Origin: Clostridia bacterium
GTDB lineage: Bacteria; Bacillota; Clostridia; Christensenellales; Aristaeellaceae
Assembly (NCBI GenBank): GCA_017512985.1
Contig: JAFWEJ010000015.1
Coordinates: 62,001-126,000 of the forward strand
Direction of reading: 5' to 3'
Length of the DNA: 64,000 bases
Shown here: positions 52,169 to 60,547 of the stretch, piece after piece
Numbering within the stretch: the first letter of the stretch is position 1
Layout of the letters: each line of letters begins with the position of its first letter
Made by a program: the position numbers and the translations under genes
Notes under the pieces: generated by a model
Told to the model about the DNA's origin: nothing
Databases searched by the model: none
Seen by the model: the letters and a program-made list of their open reading frames with translations, nothing else

Positions 52169-52175
52169 AAATGTG

Positions 52176-52204
52176 TTGACAAGTGCATATTCCGGTGCTA
52201 TACT
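52176..52204 (+). promoter_or_regulatory. promoter of the second amino-acid ABC operon
   Basis: TTGACA (52176-52181), 17-bp spacer, TATACT (52199-52204), in an AT-rich region with TATACATTA/TAATGTATA inverted repeats at about 52131-52159. Confidence 0.88.
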
Positions 52205-52248
52205 GACGCCAATCCAAACGAAATCAAGGATTTGAGGAGGAAATAACC

Positions 52249-52986
52249 ATGAAGAAACTGATTGCTCTGCTGGTTGCCCTGATGATGCTGGGCACTGTCG
52301 CCGCCGCTATGGCCGATACCCTGACCATGGGCACCAACGCAAGCTTCCCGCCCTACGAGTTCTATGAGAACGGCGAGATCGTCGGTATCGACGCTGAAAT
52401 CGCCGCCGCCATCGCTAAGAAGCTCGACATGGAACTGAAGATTGAGGACATGGACTTCAAAGCCATTATCCCCGCCGTAACCGAAGGCAAGATCGACTTT
52501 GGCATGGCTGGCATGACCGTGACCGAAGAACGCCTGCAGAGCGTGAATTTCTCTGACACCTACGCGACCGGCATCCAGGCCATCATCGTGAAGGAAGATT
52601 CCGAGATCACAAGCGTGGACGATCTGTATGCGGAAGGCGCGGCCTGGAAGGTCGGCGTGCAGGATTCCACCACCGGTGATATCTACTGCACGGACGATTT
52701 CGGCGAGGAGCGCGTATCCAAGTACCCAGTCGGCGCGGACGCTGTTGAAGCGCTGAAGACCGGCAAGGTTGACTGTGTCATCATCGACAACGAACCCGCC
52801 AAGGCTTACGTTGCTGCCAATGAAGGCCTGAAGATCCTGGAATCCACCTATGCGGTAGAAGATTACGCGATCTGCGTGAACCTGGAAAATACCGAACTGC
52901 TGGACAAGATCAACGCCGCCCTGAAGGAACTGATTGAAGACGGCACCGTGGCCGGGATCATCGCAAAGTATATTCCCGCTGAATAA
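52249..52986 (+). CDS. amino-acid ABC transporter, substrate-binding protein
   Basis: 245 residues, family 3 binding protein. Signal peptide ends AAAMA (about residue 22) with no lipobox. Mature start LTMGTNASFPPYEFYENGEIVGIDAEIAAAIAKKL, then FGMAGMTVTEERLQSVNFSDTY and CVIIDNEPAKAYV, resembling ArtJ/HisJ/arginine-type proteins. The ligand is inferred as a basic or polar amino acid, helped by a possible ARG box at its promoter. GAGGAGG upstream. The hairpin after the gene should give it higher expression than the membrane components. Confidence 0.92.
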   Translation: MKKLIALLVALMMLGTVAAAMADTLTMGTNASFPPYEFYENGEIVGIDAEIAAAIAKKLDMELKIEDMDFKAIIPAVTEGKIDFGMAGMTVTEERLQSVNFSDTYATGIQAIIVKEDSEITSVDDLYAEGAAWKVGVQDSTTGDIYCTDDFGEERVSKYPVGADAVEALKTGKVDCVIIDNEPAKAYVAANEGLKILESTYAVEDYAICVNLENTELLDKINAALKELIEDGTVAGIIAKYIPAE

Positions 52987-53003
52987 GCATCGCATTGACG
53001 AAT

Positions 53004-53043
53004 AGCAATACGGGAGCGAGCAGTCGCTCCCTATTGCTTGTTT
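53004..53043 (+). terminator. strong hairpin after the binding-protein gene
   Basis: AGCAATA-c-GGGAGCGA (53004-53019) / TCGCTCCC-TATTGCT (53024-53038), loop GCAG, followed by TGTTTG. Partial terminator or mRNA-stabilising element. Confidence 0.6.
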
Positions 53044-53054
53044 GAGAGGAACTC

Positions 53055-54371
53055 ATGAAGAGCAAGAGCAGATCAGGACTGAAATGCCTTCTTGCGGTGG
53101 CGGCAGTTGCCGTCATCGCTGTCATTGTTTATTTCACTTCTTTCCATAACGCCGACGTGCTGAAGATTGCAGACGGCAAAGTCAAAGGCATCAAACCGAC
53201 CTGGCTGGTCGGGATCACCGTTGAAAACGGGCAGGATGTCTATGTCAAACTTGGCGACGCATCCGCCCCCAAGGACTATAAGTCTGTGAGCGGCGCGGAG
53301 GATCCGGACGGCGACCCGATTACGACGGCTTTCCTGTTCCGGGGCAAGGATCCGGACAAGAATCCCGGTACTGTAACCGTGCAGCCCTGGAAAGGTTCGC
53401 TGGAGCAGGCTTCCACGCTGGAAGGCGCGTCTGCCTGCGGGATTACCTGTGCTAAAACAGACGGAACGGAAGCAACGTCCTGTATCCTGGTGAAGGAACC
53501 GGAAGGGGAAGAGCGGGCGATGAGCGTCTATCTGGCCTCTCCCTATCCAGACGCGTGCATCCGGGTGCAGGGGTCCATGCCGGCAGATCAGTCGGAGGAA
53601 AACCTGCTGGCGCTGGTCCAGGCCGCAGCGGCAAAGGTGACTCCAGGGAAACAGGTTAGCCCGCTGGTTGCGGATTTCAAACTGAATTTCCTTGACGACA
53701 ACCGCTGGAGCTATCTGCTGAACGGTCTGCTTGTCACGCTGGAAATTACTTTTGTTGCGGTGCTTCTGGGTATTGTGATCGGTATCGTGGTCGCGACAGT
53801 CCGTTCCACCTGGGATCAGAACAGTGAGAATATGCATCGGGGACCGGGAAAGACGCTGCTTGGCTTTTTCAACGGAATCTGCAAGATTTACCTGACTGTG
53901 ATCCGCGGAACGCCTGTGGTCATCCAGCTGATGATTATGTACTATATTATTTTCGCCTCCTCCCGGAACGGCGTGGCGATCGCCATGCTGGCCTTCGGCA
54001 TCAACAGCGGCGCGTATGTGGCGGAGATTATCCGCGGCGGCATTATGAGTGTGGACCGCGGGCAGCTGGAAGCCGGACGCAGCCTGGGCTTCAACTATGT
54101 CCAGACAATGCGCCACATCATCATTCCCCAGGCAATGAAGAGCGTGCTGCCGGCGCTGGCAAACGAATTTATCGTTCTGCTGAAGGAAACCTCGGTTTCC
54201 GGCTATGTGGCGGTGAAAGACCTGACCAAGGGCGGCGATATCATCCGGGGCGTGACCTATTCCGCTTTTATGCCGCTGATCGCCGTTGCGGTGGTTTACC
54301 TGATCATGGTCATGTTCTTCACCTGGCTGGTAGGAAAGCTGGAAAGGAGGCTGCGCAACAGTGACCACTGA
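53055..54371 (+). CDS. amino-acid ABC permease with large N-terminal extracytoplasmic domain
   Basis: 438 residues, about twice a normal HisM/GlnP permease. One N-terminal membrane helix (about 12-30) is followed by some 180 residues of soluble, extracytoplasmic sequence (about 31-212) with no recognised domain. The permease core starts near 217 ([21 protein letters not shown]), with [15 protein letters not shown] and the EAA loop [24 protein letters not shown]. The extra domain does not look like a family 3 binding protein. The ATPase gene overlaps by 11 bp. Confidence 0.88.
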   Translation: MKSKSRSGLKCLLAVAAVAVIAVIVYFTSFHNADVLKIADGKVKGIKPTWLVGITVENGQDVYVKLGDASAPKDYKSVSGAEDPDGDPITTAFLFRGKDPDKNPGTVTVQPWKGSLEQASTLEGASACGITCAKTDGTEATSCILVKEPEGEERAMSVYLASPYPDACIRVQGSMPADQSEENLLALVQAAAAKVTPGKQVSPLVADFKLNFLDDNRWSYLLNGLLVTLEITFVAVLLGIVIGIVVATVRSTWDQNSENMHRGPGKTLLGFFNGICKIYLTVIRGTPVVIQLMIMYYIIFASSRNGVAIAMLAFGINSGAYVAEIIRGGIMSVDRGQLEAGRSLGFNYVQTMRHIIIPQAMKSVLPALANEFIVLLKETSVSGYVAVKDLTKGGDIIRGVTYSAFMPLIAVAVVYLIMVMFFTWLVGKLERRLRNSDH

Positions 54372-55119
54372 GCTGAAAAACAATGACGTCATCATCTCTG
54401 TGAGGGAACTGGAAAAGCATTTTAAAGGCGGAAACATCAAGGCGCTGAACGGCGTCGATACGGATATCCACAGAGGTGAGGTGCTGGTGGTCATCGGGCC
54501 GTCCGGCAGCGGAAAGAGCACCTTCCTGCGCTGCCTGAACCTGCTGGAGATGCCTACGGGCGGCACGATCACCTTTGAGGGCGTGGACATCACCGATCCG
54601 AAGGTGAATATCAATATTCACCGGCAGAAGATGGGCATGGTATTCCAGCATTTCAACCTGTTTCCGCACATGACCGTGCTCCGCAACATGACGATCGCCC
54701 CGATGCAGCTGCTGAAGAAGAGCAGGGAAGAAGCGGAAAAGAAGGCAATGGCGCTGCTGGAACGTGTGAACCTGGCAGACCGGGCGAACGCCTATCCCAG
54801 CCAGCTGTCCGGCGGCCAGAAACAGCGGATCGCAATTGTGCGCGCGCTGTGCATGGAACCGGAGGTCATGCTCTTTGACGAACCGACGTCTGCCCTGGAC
54901 CCGGAAATGGTCGGCGAGGTGCTGGACGTGATGAAGGAACTGGCCCGCAGCGGCATGACGATGGTCTGCGTGACCCATGAGATGGGCTTTGCCCGCGAGG
55001 TGGGGGACCGGGTGCTGTTCTTTGACGAAGGAAAGATTGTCGAAGAGGGGACGCCCGGGGAAATTTTCTCCAGTCCGAAAGAACAACGGACGAAGGATTT
55101 CCTGAATAAAGTGCTGTAA
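54361..55119 (+). CDS. amino-acid ABC transporter ATP-binding protein
   Basis: 252 residues from a GTG with AAGGAGG 11 bp upstream. Walker [15 protein letters not shown] loop [14 protein letters not shown], signature [15 protein letters not shown], Walker [13 protein letters not shown] and [11 protein letters not shown]. Closely related in style to the ATPase at 21.8 kb; together with the 52.2-kb binding protein it makes a complete importer. Confidence 0.95.
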   Translation: MTTELKNNDVIISVRELEKHFKGGNIKALNGVDTDIHRGEVLVVIGPSGSGKSTFLRCLNLLEMPTGGTITFEGVDITDPKVNINIHRQKMGMVFQHFNLFPHMTVLRNMTIAPMQLLKKSREEAEKKAMALLERVNLADRANAYPSQLSGGQKQRIAIVRALCMEPEVMLFDEPTSALDPEMVGEVLDVMKELARSGMTMVCVTHEMGFAREVGDRVLFFDEGKIVEEGTPGEIFSSPKEQRTKDFLNKVL

Positions 55120-55139
55120 CGCTGCTGAAAGGACAGACA

Positions 55140-55850
55140 ATGTCATCATTAACAAAGGTGCTTTCCCTGCTTGCGGCGGCCTCAATGACGGTTTCCGGCG
55201 CGATGAACGCGGCGGCCCCGCAGCATGATCCGGACGGGCCGTTGTTTCTGGTAAACCGGCAGAATATGGTTTCTGTGGCCTACGAGCCGGACGACCTGGA
55301 GATGAGCGACGTGCCGGGGCAGGTGCGCCGCATGCGCCCGGCTGCCGCCGCGGCATTGCGGGAGATGTTCCAGGCCTGCAGGGAGGAAACAGGCTGCCAG
55401 TTGCTTTCCATCAGCGGCTACCGTTCCTATGCCAAACAGGAGGGTATCTACAGGCGGAAACTGCGCAGCGTGAAGGGCAGCGTAGAAAAAGCGCAGGAAT
55501 ACGTGGCGCCGCCCGGCGCCAGCGAACACCAGACCGGCCTGGCCATGGATATCGGACAGAAGAACAAGATTCACCTGGAGGTTTCCTTCAGGGATACCGT
55601 GGGCGGGAAATGGTGCAGGGAAAACTGCTGGCGTTTCGGCTTCATCATGCGGTATAATGAGGGTTGGGAAGAGATTACCGGGTACAGTTATGAACCATGG
55701 CATTTCCGTTATGTCGGCAGGGAATTTGCCAAACTGATCCATGACGCGGATGTTCCGCTGGAAACCTGGCTGGTTGATTACAGGGCGGAGAAGCTGCGGG
55801 AGATTATCAGTTATAATCCCGCGCCTGCCACGCCTTCGGACCTTGAATAA
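55140..55850 (+). CDS. M15 family D-alanyl-D-alanine carboxypeptidase, copy A
   Basis: 236 residues, VanY/DdcY type. A weak N-terminal hydrophobic segment (SLTKVLSLLAAASMTVSGAMNAAA) could be a signal peptide. Zinc and catalytic motifs: SGYRSYAKQ, GASEHQTGLAMDI (His and Asp ligands) and YEPWHFRYVG (catalytic Glu and third His). It trims the terminal D-Ala from peptidoglycan stem peptides. Followed 38 bp later by a second M15 gene and then a two-component system, which may control both. Confidence 0.9.
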   Translation: MSSLTKVLSLLAAASMTVSGAMNAAAPQHDPDGPLFLVNRQNMVSVAYEPDDLEMSDVPGQVRRMRPAAAAALREMFQACREETGCQLLSISGYRSYAKQEGIYRRKLRSVKGSVEKAQEYVAPPGASEHQTGLAMDIGQKNKIHLEVSFRDTVGGKWCRENCWRFGFIMRYNEGWEEITGYSYEPWHFRYVGREFAKLIHDADVPLETWLVDYRAEKLREIISYNPAPATPSDLE

Positions 55851-55888
55851 TCATTCGTCATCCTGAATAAAGGTAACATGGAGAACAT

Positions 55889-56731
55889 ATGAAAAGAATT
55901 GCTTGCCTGTTTCTGGCCCTTCTCCTGATCCTGCCGGCGGCGTCGATGGCGGAGCCGGACGAGGAAGAACTGGATTTTGAGGAGTTTGATCCGGACGCCG
56001 GCATTCCTGTATCCGAAGCGTCGTGGGATTTTCCCGTTGCGCTGGAGGACATGAACCCGGAATACATCATCCTAGCGAACAAGCACTATCTGCTGGACAG
56101 GAAATATGCGCCCAAAGACCTGGTCAAAGTGCCGTCCAAGCCCAAAGAGGGCGGCATCTACTGGGCGGTGAAACCCAAGGACGGGCAAAAACTGCGCAAG
56201 GAGTGCGCCGACGCGCTGTGCGAGATGAACCGGGCGATCATGGACGACGCGCCGGAATACGGATACAGGGCGCTGTATCTCAAGAGCGCCTACCGTTCCT
56301 ATTCCACCCAGAAGACGATGTACAACAACCGCCTGAAGAAAAACCACGGCAAGGACGACGGCTGGGTTTCCAGGCCCGGCGCCAGCGACCACCAGACAGG
56401 ACTGGGATGCGATGTGGTGCCTTCCAACTGGAAGGACAGGGCGATGAACGAAAAAATGATGAAGGAACCGGAATGCCAGTGGATGGCGGAGCACTGCTAT
56501 GAGTTCGGCTTCATCATCCGGTATCCGCAGGACAAACAGGAGATCACGGAGATCAACACGGAGCCCTGGCACCTGCGCTATGTGGGCATTCCCGTGGCAA
56601 CCTATATCTGGGAGAACAACCTGTGCCTGGAAGAGTTCACCGAGCAGCTGCAGCAGGCCATACAGGATTACCTGGACGCAGGCGGCGACCGGGCAAAGGT
56701 GGAAGCGTTTATCCAGACGCCGACGGACTGA
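55889..56731 (+). CDS. M15 family D-alanyl-D-alanine carboxypeptidase, copy B
   Basis: 280 residues. Clear signal peptide (cleavage near ASMA, residue 20), then an acidic stretch and the M15 domain: SAYRSYSTQ, GASDHQTGLGCDVV and TEPWHLRYVG, i.e. all zinc ligands and the catalytic Glu. It differs from copy A in the acidic N terminus and an insert around PSNWKDRAMNEKM. Secreted or wall-associated D,D-carboxypeptidase. It starts with a weak upstream site (AACATGGAG) and ends 12 bp before the response-regulator gene. Confidence 0.9.
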   Translation: MKRIACLFLALLLILPAASMAEPDEEELDFEEFDPDAGIPVSEASWDFPVALEDMNPEYIILANKHYLLDRKYAPKDLVKVPSKPKEGGIYWAVKPKDGQKLRKECADALCEMNRAIMDDAPEYGYRALYLKSAYRSYSTQKTMYNNRLKKNHGKDDGWVSRPGASDHQTGLGCDVVPSNWKDRAMNEKMMKEPECQWMAEHCYEFGFIIRYPQDKQEITEINTEPWHLRYVGIPVATYIWENNLCLEEFTEQLQQAIQDYLDAGGDRAKVEAFIQTPTD

Positions 56732-56743
56732 GGGGATCATGAA

Positions 56744-57415
56744 ATGAAACTGCTGATCGTGGACGACGAGGCGCGGATCCGCGCACTGATCGCCAAATAC
56801 GCCGCTTTTGAGGGCTATGAAACCGAAGAAGCGGAGAACGGTATGCAGGCAATTGACATGTGCCGGCAGCACAGGTACGACCTGGTTATCATGGATGTGA
56901 TGATGCCGGAGCTGGACGGCTTTTCAGCTGTGCGGGAGATCCGGAAAACGAACCAGGTGCCGGTGATCATGCTGTCTGCCCGCGGGGAGGAATACGACCG
57001 TATCCACGGATTTGAACTGGGCATTGACGATTATGTGGTCAAGCCTTTTTCTCCCAAGGAGCTGATGATGCGCGTCGGCGCGGTGCTCCGGCGCGGCGGC
57101 GAGACGGAAAAGAAAGCGGAGGAGACCGTCAGCATCGGGGGGCTCACCGTAGACTTTACCGCCCGGCGGGTGACTGTGGACGGCGTGGAAGCGGACCTGA
57201 GCCCGAAGGAATATGACCTGCTGTTCTACATGATCCGTAACCGCGGCATTGCCCTGACCAGGGAGAAGCTGATCAGCGACGTCTGGGGCTACGACTTTTT
57301 CGGGGATGACAGGACCCTGGATACCCATATAAAACTCCTGCGGAAGCAGCTGGGGCCCTATGCAGACAGGATTACAACGCTCAGAGGGGTAGGATATCGC
57401 TTTGAGAAGGAATAA
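56744..57415 (+). CDS. OmpR/PhoB-family response regulator
   Basis: 223 residues. Receiver domain with acidic pocket VDDEAR, phospho-acceptor Asp in LVIMDVMMPELDGF, Thr/Ser in VIMLSARGEEYD and Lys in DYVVKPFSPKEL. Winged-helix output domain ends LRKQLGPYADRITTLRGVGYRFE. Pairs with the histidine kinase, whose gene overlaps by 14 bp. Being just downstream of two D,D-carboxypeptidases recalls VanR, but no vanHAX ligase genes are present. Confidence 0.95.
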   Translation: MKLLIVDDEARIRALIAKYAAFEGYETEEAENGMQAIDMCRQHRYDLVIMDVMMPELDGFSAVREIRKTNQVPVIMLSARGEEYDRIHGFELGIDDYVVKPFSPKELMMRVGAVLRRGGETEKKAEETVSIGGLTVDFTARRVTVDGVEADLSPKEYDLLFYMIRNRGIALTREKLISDVWGYDFFGDDRTLDTHIKLLRKQLGPYADRITTLRGVGYRFEKE

Positions 57416-58505
57416 TCTGGCGTACCGGGAGGAGTTCCTTGCGGGACGCCTCGGGATCCGGGCAAAGATCCTGATCTATCTCGCGGTTCTCGCGGGATTT
57501 ATCATTTCTGCCGTCTGGATGCTTCAGGGCGTGCTGGTTTACAGCGTCTCGCGGGGGCTGAACGTTCCGCCGCAGCTTCTGGACGCTGTACGGACACAGT
57601 TCTTCCTGACCGTGGGCGTGATCCTGCTCGCGACGGCGCTGGTGGGCTTCACGATGGCCCGGAGCATCTCCGAGCCGATTATTGAGACAAACGAAGCGGC
57701 AAAGGAACTGAGCCAGTCCCGCTATACGCGTCCGGCGCACAGCGGCGGTTACCGCGAGATCGCGGAGCTGAACGACACGCTGGTACGGGCGGCGGAGGAC
57801 CTGGGCAAGGTGGAGGACCTGCAGCGGGAACTGATTGCCAACATCAGCCATGACCTGCGCACGCCCCTGACGATGATCATCGGCTATGCCGAGGCCATGC
57901 GGGATATTCCCGAGGAAGTGACCCCGGAGAACATGCAGATTATTATTGACGAGACAAACCGCCTGAATTCCATGGTCAACGAGGTGCTGGACTTCAGCCG
58001 GCTGCGGACCGGGAACCTGGAACTGGAGGAAAAACCGTTCAACCTGACGGAGCAGATCCGGGAAATTGTCAGCCGGGTCAGCAAGATGACGGCTGTCGAA
58101 GGCTATACCCTGGTTTTTGAACCCGAAGAGGACTGTACGGTAAACGGCGACAGCGGGCGGATCAGCCAGGTGATTTACAACCTGCTCGGGAATGCCCTGA
58201 CCTATACAGGAGCGGACAAAACGGTCCGGATCAGCCAGCAGGAAACCGGCACCCGGGTAAGGGTGGAGATTTCCGACAGCGGGGAAGGCATTCCCGCGGA
58301 CGAGCTTCCGTATATCTTTGACCGGTATTACCGCAGCCGGGAAAACCACCGCCGCTCGGTAATCGGCAGCGGCCTGGGCCTGAATATCTGCCGGAGCATC
58401 CTGGAGAAACACGGCGCCCGCTACGGCGTCCGCAGTGAAGAAGGGCAGGGAACCGTTTTCTGGTTTGAATTGCCGAAAGCGGCAGAAAAAACAGCCGGTG
58501 CATAA
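57402..58505 (+). CDS. membrane sensor histidine kinase
   Basis: 367 residues beginning at a TTG that overlaps the regulator gene; AGGA lies 7 bases before it. Two membrane helices (about 22-45 and 66-86) bound a very short extracytoplasmic loop of about 20 residues. HAMP-like segment, then phospho-acceptor ANISHDLRTPLTMIIGYAEAM, N box NLLGNALTY, G1 DSGEGIPADEL and G2 GSGLGLNICRSIL. The small loop suggests sensing within the membrane or lipid II precursors rather than a soluble ligand. Confidence 0.94.
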   Translation: MRRNNLAYREEFLAGRLGIRAKILIYLAVLAGFIISAVWMLQGVLVYSVSRGLNVPPQLLDAVRTQFFLTVGVILLATALVGFTMARSISEPIIETNEAAKELSQSRYTRPAHSGGYREIAELNDTLVRAAEDLGKVEDLQRELIANISHDLRTPLTMIIGYAEAMRDIPEEVTPENMQIIIDETNRLNSMVNEVLDFSRLRTGNLELEEKPFNLTEQIREIVSRVSKMTAVEGYTLVFEPEEDCTVNGDSGRISQVIYNLLGNALTYTGADKTVRISQQETGTRVRVEISDSGEGIPADELPYIFDRYYRSRENHRRSVIGSGLGLNICRSILEKHGARYGVRSEEGQGTVFWFELPKAAEKTAGA

Positions 58506-58521
58506 CGCACCGGCTGTTTTT
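58491..58521. terminator. bidirectional terminator between histidine kinase and tRNA operon
   Basis: ACAGCCGGTGC (58491-58501) / GCACCGGCTGT (58507-58517), loop ATAAC, with T5 on the plus strand and A5 before it, so both convergent transcripts can end here. Confidence 0.9.
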
Positions 58522-58524
58522 GCG

Positions 58525-58596
<72 letters not shown>

Positions 58597-58601
58597 AGTG
58601 G

Positions 58602-58674
58602 AGCGGTAGACGGGACTCGGACCCGCGACATCCACCTTGGCAAGGTGGCACTCTACCAACTGAGCTACTACCGC
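58602..58674 (-). tRNA. tRNA-Gly (GCC)
   Basis: Acceptor GCGGTAG/CTACCGC, anticodon arm CCACC-TTGCCAA-GGTGG giving GCC, T loop GGTCCGAGTC. CCA not encoded. Confidence 0.95.
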
Positions 58675-58695
58675 ATAAGGGGTACCGGGGAACTG

Positions 58696-58776
58696 TGCGG
58701 ACGAAGAGACTCGAACTCTTACGCCTCTCGGCACCAGATCCTAAGTCTGGCGCGTCTGCCATTCCGCCACGCCCGC
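58696..58776 (-). tRNA. tRNA-Leu (TAG)
   Basis: Class II tRNA with a long variable arm (TGCCGAGAGGCGT region). Anticodon arm CCAGA-CTTAGGA-TCTGG gives TAG. Acceptor GCGGGCG/CGTCCGC. Confidence 0.93.
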
Positions 58777-58806
58777 AGGACAGACCCGGCGAAAAGCAGG
58801 GGAAAG

Positions 58807-58879
58807 TGACCCATTGGAGATTCGAACTCCAGACACCTTGATTAAAAGTCAAGTGCTCTGCCAACTGAGCTAATGGGTC
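58807..58879 (-). tRNA. tRNA-Lys (TTT)
   Basis: Acceptor GACCCAT/ATGGGTC, anticodon arm CTTGA-CTTTTAA-TCAAG giving TTT, T loop AGTTCGAATC, discriminator A. Confidence 0.96.
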
Positions 58880-58887
58880 ATAATAAG

Positions 58888-58959
58888 CTGGGGTGGCAGG
58901 GCTCGAACCTACGAATGCGGGAGTCAAAGTCCCGTGCCTTACCACTTGGCTACACCCCA
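58888..58959 (-). tRNA. tRNA-Gln (TTG)
   Basis: Acceptor TGGGGTG/CACCCCA with discriminator G, the Gln identity pattern. Anticodon arm CGGGA-CTTTGAC-TCCCG giving TTG. Confidence 0.95.
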
Positions 58960-59003
58960 ACGTAGGTAAATCTGCCAGCTTGACGCCGAAGGATGAAAAA
59001 TGG

Positions 59004-59078
59004 GGTGAGTAGTGGGACTCGAACCCACGGTCTTCAGAGCCACAATCTGACGCGTTAACCAACTACGCTATACCCACC
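59004..59078 (-). tRNA. tRNA-His (GTG)
   Basis: Anticodon arm TCAGA-TTGTGGC-TCTGA giving GTG. The extra G at position -1 faces the discriminator C, the His hallmark. CCA appears to be encoded (59001-59003). Confidence 0.95.
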
Positions 59079-59088
59079 ATGAATCTGG

Positions 59089-59162
59089 CGCGCCTGGAGG
59101 GACTCGAACCCCCGGCCCACGGCTTAGAAGGCCGTTGCTCTATCCAACTGAGCTACAGGCGC
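59089..59162 (-). tRNA. tRNA-Arg (TCT)
   Basis: Acceptor GCGCCTG/CAGGCGC, anticodon arm ACGGC-CTTCTAA-GCCGT giving TCT. First gene of the minus-strand operon after the promoter. Confidence 0.95.
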
Positions 59163-59239
59163 ATGCCCGCAGGACGGCTTCCCAATGTGCTTTGGCGCAT
59201 CATTCAGAGGAACACTTCCGTTTCCGCTGACAGGAATGT

Positions 59240-59268
59240 ATTATATCACCGTGCACAGGGCGTGTCAA
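59240..59268 (-). promoter_or_regulatory. consensus promoter of the tRNA operon
   Basis: On the minus strand TTGACA (59263-59268), 17-bp spacer, TATAAT (59240-59245): a perfect sigma-A consensus, as expected for stable RNA. Confidence 0.92.
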
Positions 59269-59289
59269 CCGATTTTTCCATCCGGCGCA

Positions 59290-59318
59290 TTGACAAAAAC
59301 AGGCGAAGAAGGTATTCT
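59290..59318 (+). promoter_or_regulatory. promoter of rnpB
   Basis: TTGACA (59290-59295), 17-bp spacer, TATTCT (59313-59318), 7 bp before the RNA. Its -35 is 21 bp from the divergent tRNA -35. Confidence 0.88.
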
Positions 59319-59325
59319 TTCCGGG

Positions 59326-59660
59326 TGCGAGGTGAACAGACGGTCGCAGGCCTTCGGGCATGAGGAAAGTCCGGGCACCGCAGGGCAAGGGTGCCGGTTA
59401 ACGGCCGGCGGAGGCGACTCCAGGGAAAGTGCAACAGAAAGAAACCGCCGTCCTTCGGGACGGTAAGGATGGAAAGGCGAGGTAAGAGCTCACCCGCGGC
59501 CTGGCAACAGGCAGGCGATGTAAACCCCACCCGGTGCAAGATGCAATGGAGGCATGACGGCGGCCCGCCGCGCCCTCCGCGATCGCTTGAGCCGCGCGGT
59601 GACGCGCGGCCTGGATAGATGACCGTCCAGTACAGAACCCGGCTTATGGTCACGCTCGCA
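59326..59660 (+). ncRNA. rnpB: RNase P RNA
   Basis: Catalytic RNA that cleaves tRNA 5' leaders. Conserved blocks read in order: GCGAGGTGAACAGACGGTCGC at P1-P2, ATGAGGAAAGTCCGGGC (P4 5' strand and CR-I), ACAGAAAGAAACCGCC, GGTAAGAGCTCACC, and the 3' GACCGTCCAGTACAGAACCC with GGCTTAT. P1 closes between GCGAGGTGA and TCACGCTCGC. Ends are set by this stem and may be off by a few bases. Short open frames inside it are not genes. Confidence 0.96.
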
Positions 59661-59666
59661 TATATG

Positions 59667-59695
59667 AAAAGGCTCTCCGCACAGGAGAGCCTTTT
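59667..59695. terminator. terminator of rnpB, probably bidirectional
   Basis: GGCTCTCC (59671-59678) / GGAGAGCC (59684-59691) flanked by A4 and T4. Serves rnpB and the convergent MBL gene. Confidence 0.88.
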
Positions 59696-59707
59696 CCGGT
59701 ATCCTTC

Positions 59708-60547
59708 TTATTTTTTCTCCACAGTGATTTCACCGTTTTTCAGCGTAACCAGGACGCCGTTTTCACTGTCCTGGGTGACCACGGTTTCAATCTCCTGCTG
59801 AGCCAGGAGCCTCAGCACACGGGGATCCGGAGTATCCGGTTCTTCCTCGCTGCTGGTTGAGATCACCGCCAGTTTCGGCTGTACGGTGATGACCAGCTGG
59901 CTGCTGGTGGCGTCTCCCTCCCCGTGGTTCCCGATTTTCAGAACGTCCGCATGGGGAATCACGCCGGCTTTGAGCAGCGAATCCTCTTCCGGGAATTCCA
60001 TATCTCCGGTCAGCAGGATGCTTCCGCCGCCGCCTTCCGCCAGCAGGACAAGCGAGTTGCAGTTTTCCGTTTCGCTCAGTTCAACCGGTCCGAGTACGGT
60101 CAGCTTTCCGCCGTCCAGCGGCAGTTCTGTGCCGGCGGACAGGTAAACCGCCTGATAATCTGTCTTTTTTATCGCTTTTTCAACGGGATGTTTCCCATCT
60201 TCCTTTTTTAGTGTATAATATGCGGGAGTATAAATGACCTCAATAACGATATCAGATTCCACCAGCGCCTTCAGTCCGCCGACGTGGTCGGCATGGGTAT
60301 GCGTCAGGATCACGCCGGTCAGGCGGTCAATCCCTTCGCTGCGGAGCATGCTGAGCAGCTTATCCGAGTTCTGTTTTGTGCCGGTGTCAATCAGGTAAAC
60401 AGATTTGCCGCTGCGCAGCAGAAGCGCGTCCGCTTTTCCGACGTTGAAGGCAAGCAGGGACAGCTCTGTTTCCCCGTTCGATTCCGCGGAAACGGCGGAG
60501 AACAACAGGGAAAAGACAAGGACTGTAATCAGCAGGATCTTTTTCAT
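59708..60547 (-). CDS. exported metallo-beta-lactamase-fold hydrolase, ComEC C-terminal type
   Basis: 279 residues. Signal peptide (about 1-21), then an MBL domain like the C-terminal part of ComEC/Rec2: LLAFNVGKADALLLRSG, LIDTGTKQNSDKLLSML, zinc motif LTHTHADHVGGL, ILLTGDMEFPEED and LKIGNHGEGDATS. In ComEC the domain is a nuclease; stand-alone exported versions have unknown substrates, nucleic acid or phosphodiester being likely. Overlaps tadA by 4 bp (ATGA), an unexpected partner. Confidence 0.88.
   Translation of the reverse strand: MKKILLITVLVFSLLFSAVSAESNGETELSLLAFNVGKADALLLRSGKSVYLIDTGTKQNSDKLLSMLRSEGIDRLTGVILTHTHADHVGGLKALVESDIVIEVIYTPAYYTLKKEDGKHPVEKAIKKTDYQAVYLSAGTELPLDGGKLTVLGPVELSETENCNSLVLLAEGGGGSILLTGDMEFPEEDSLLKAGVIPHADVLKIGNHGEGDATSSQLVITVQPKLAVISTSSEEEPDTPDPRVLRLLAQQEIETVVTQDSENGVLVTLKNGEITVEKK

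Noticed and set aside
55140-58505. Vancomycin-resistance cluster
   Set aside because: M15 peptidases and a VanRS-like pair are present, but no D-Ala-D-Lac/Ser ligase, VanH or VanX gene is in the window.
59079-59618. Short plus-strand open frames across tRNA-Arg and rnpB
   Set aside because: They overlap structural RNA genes and have no coding features.
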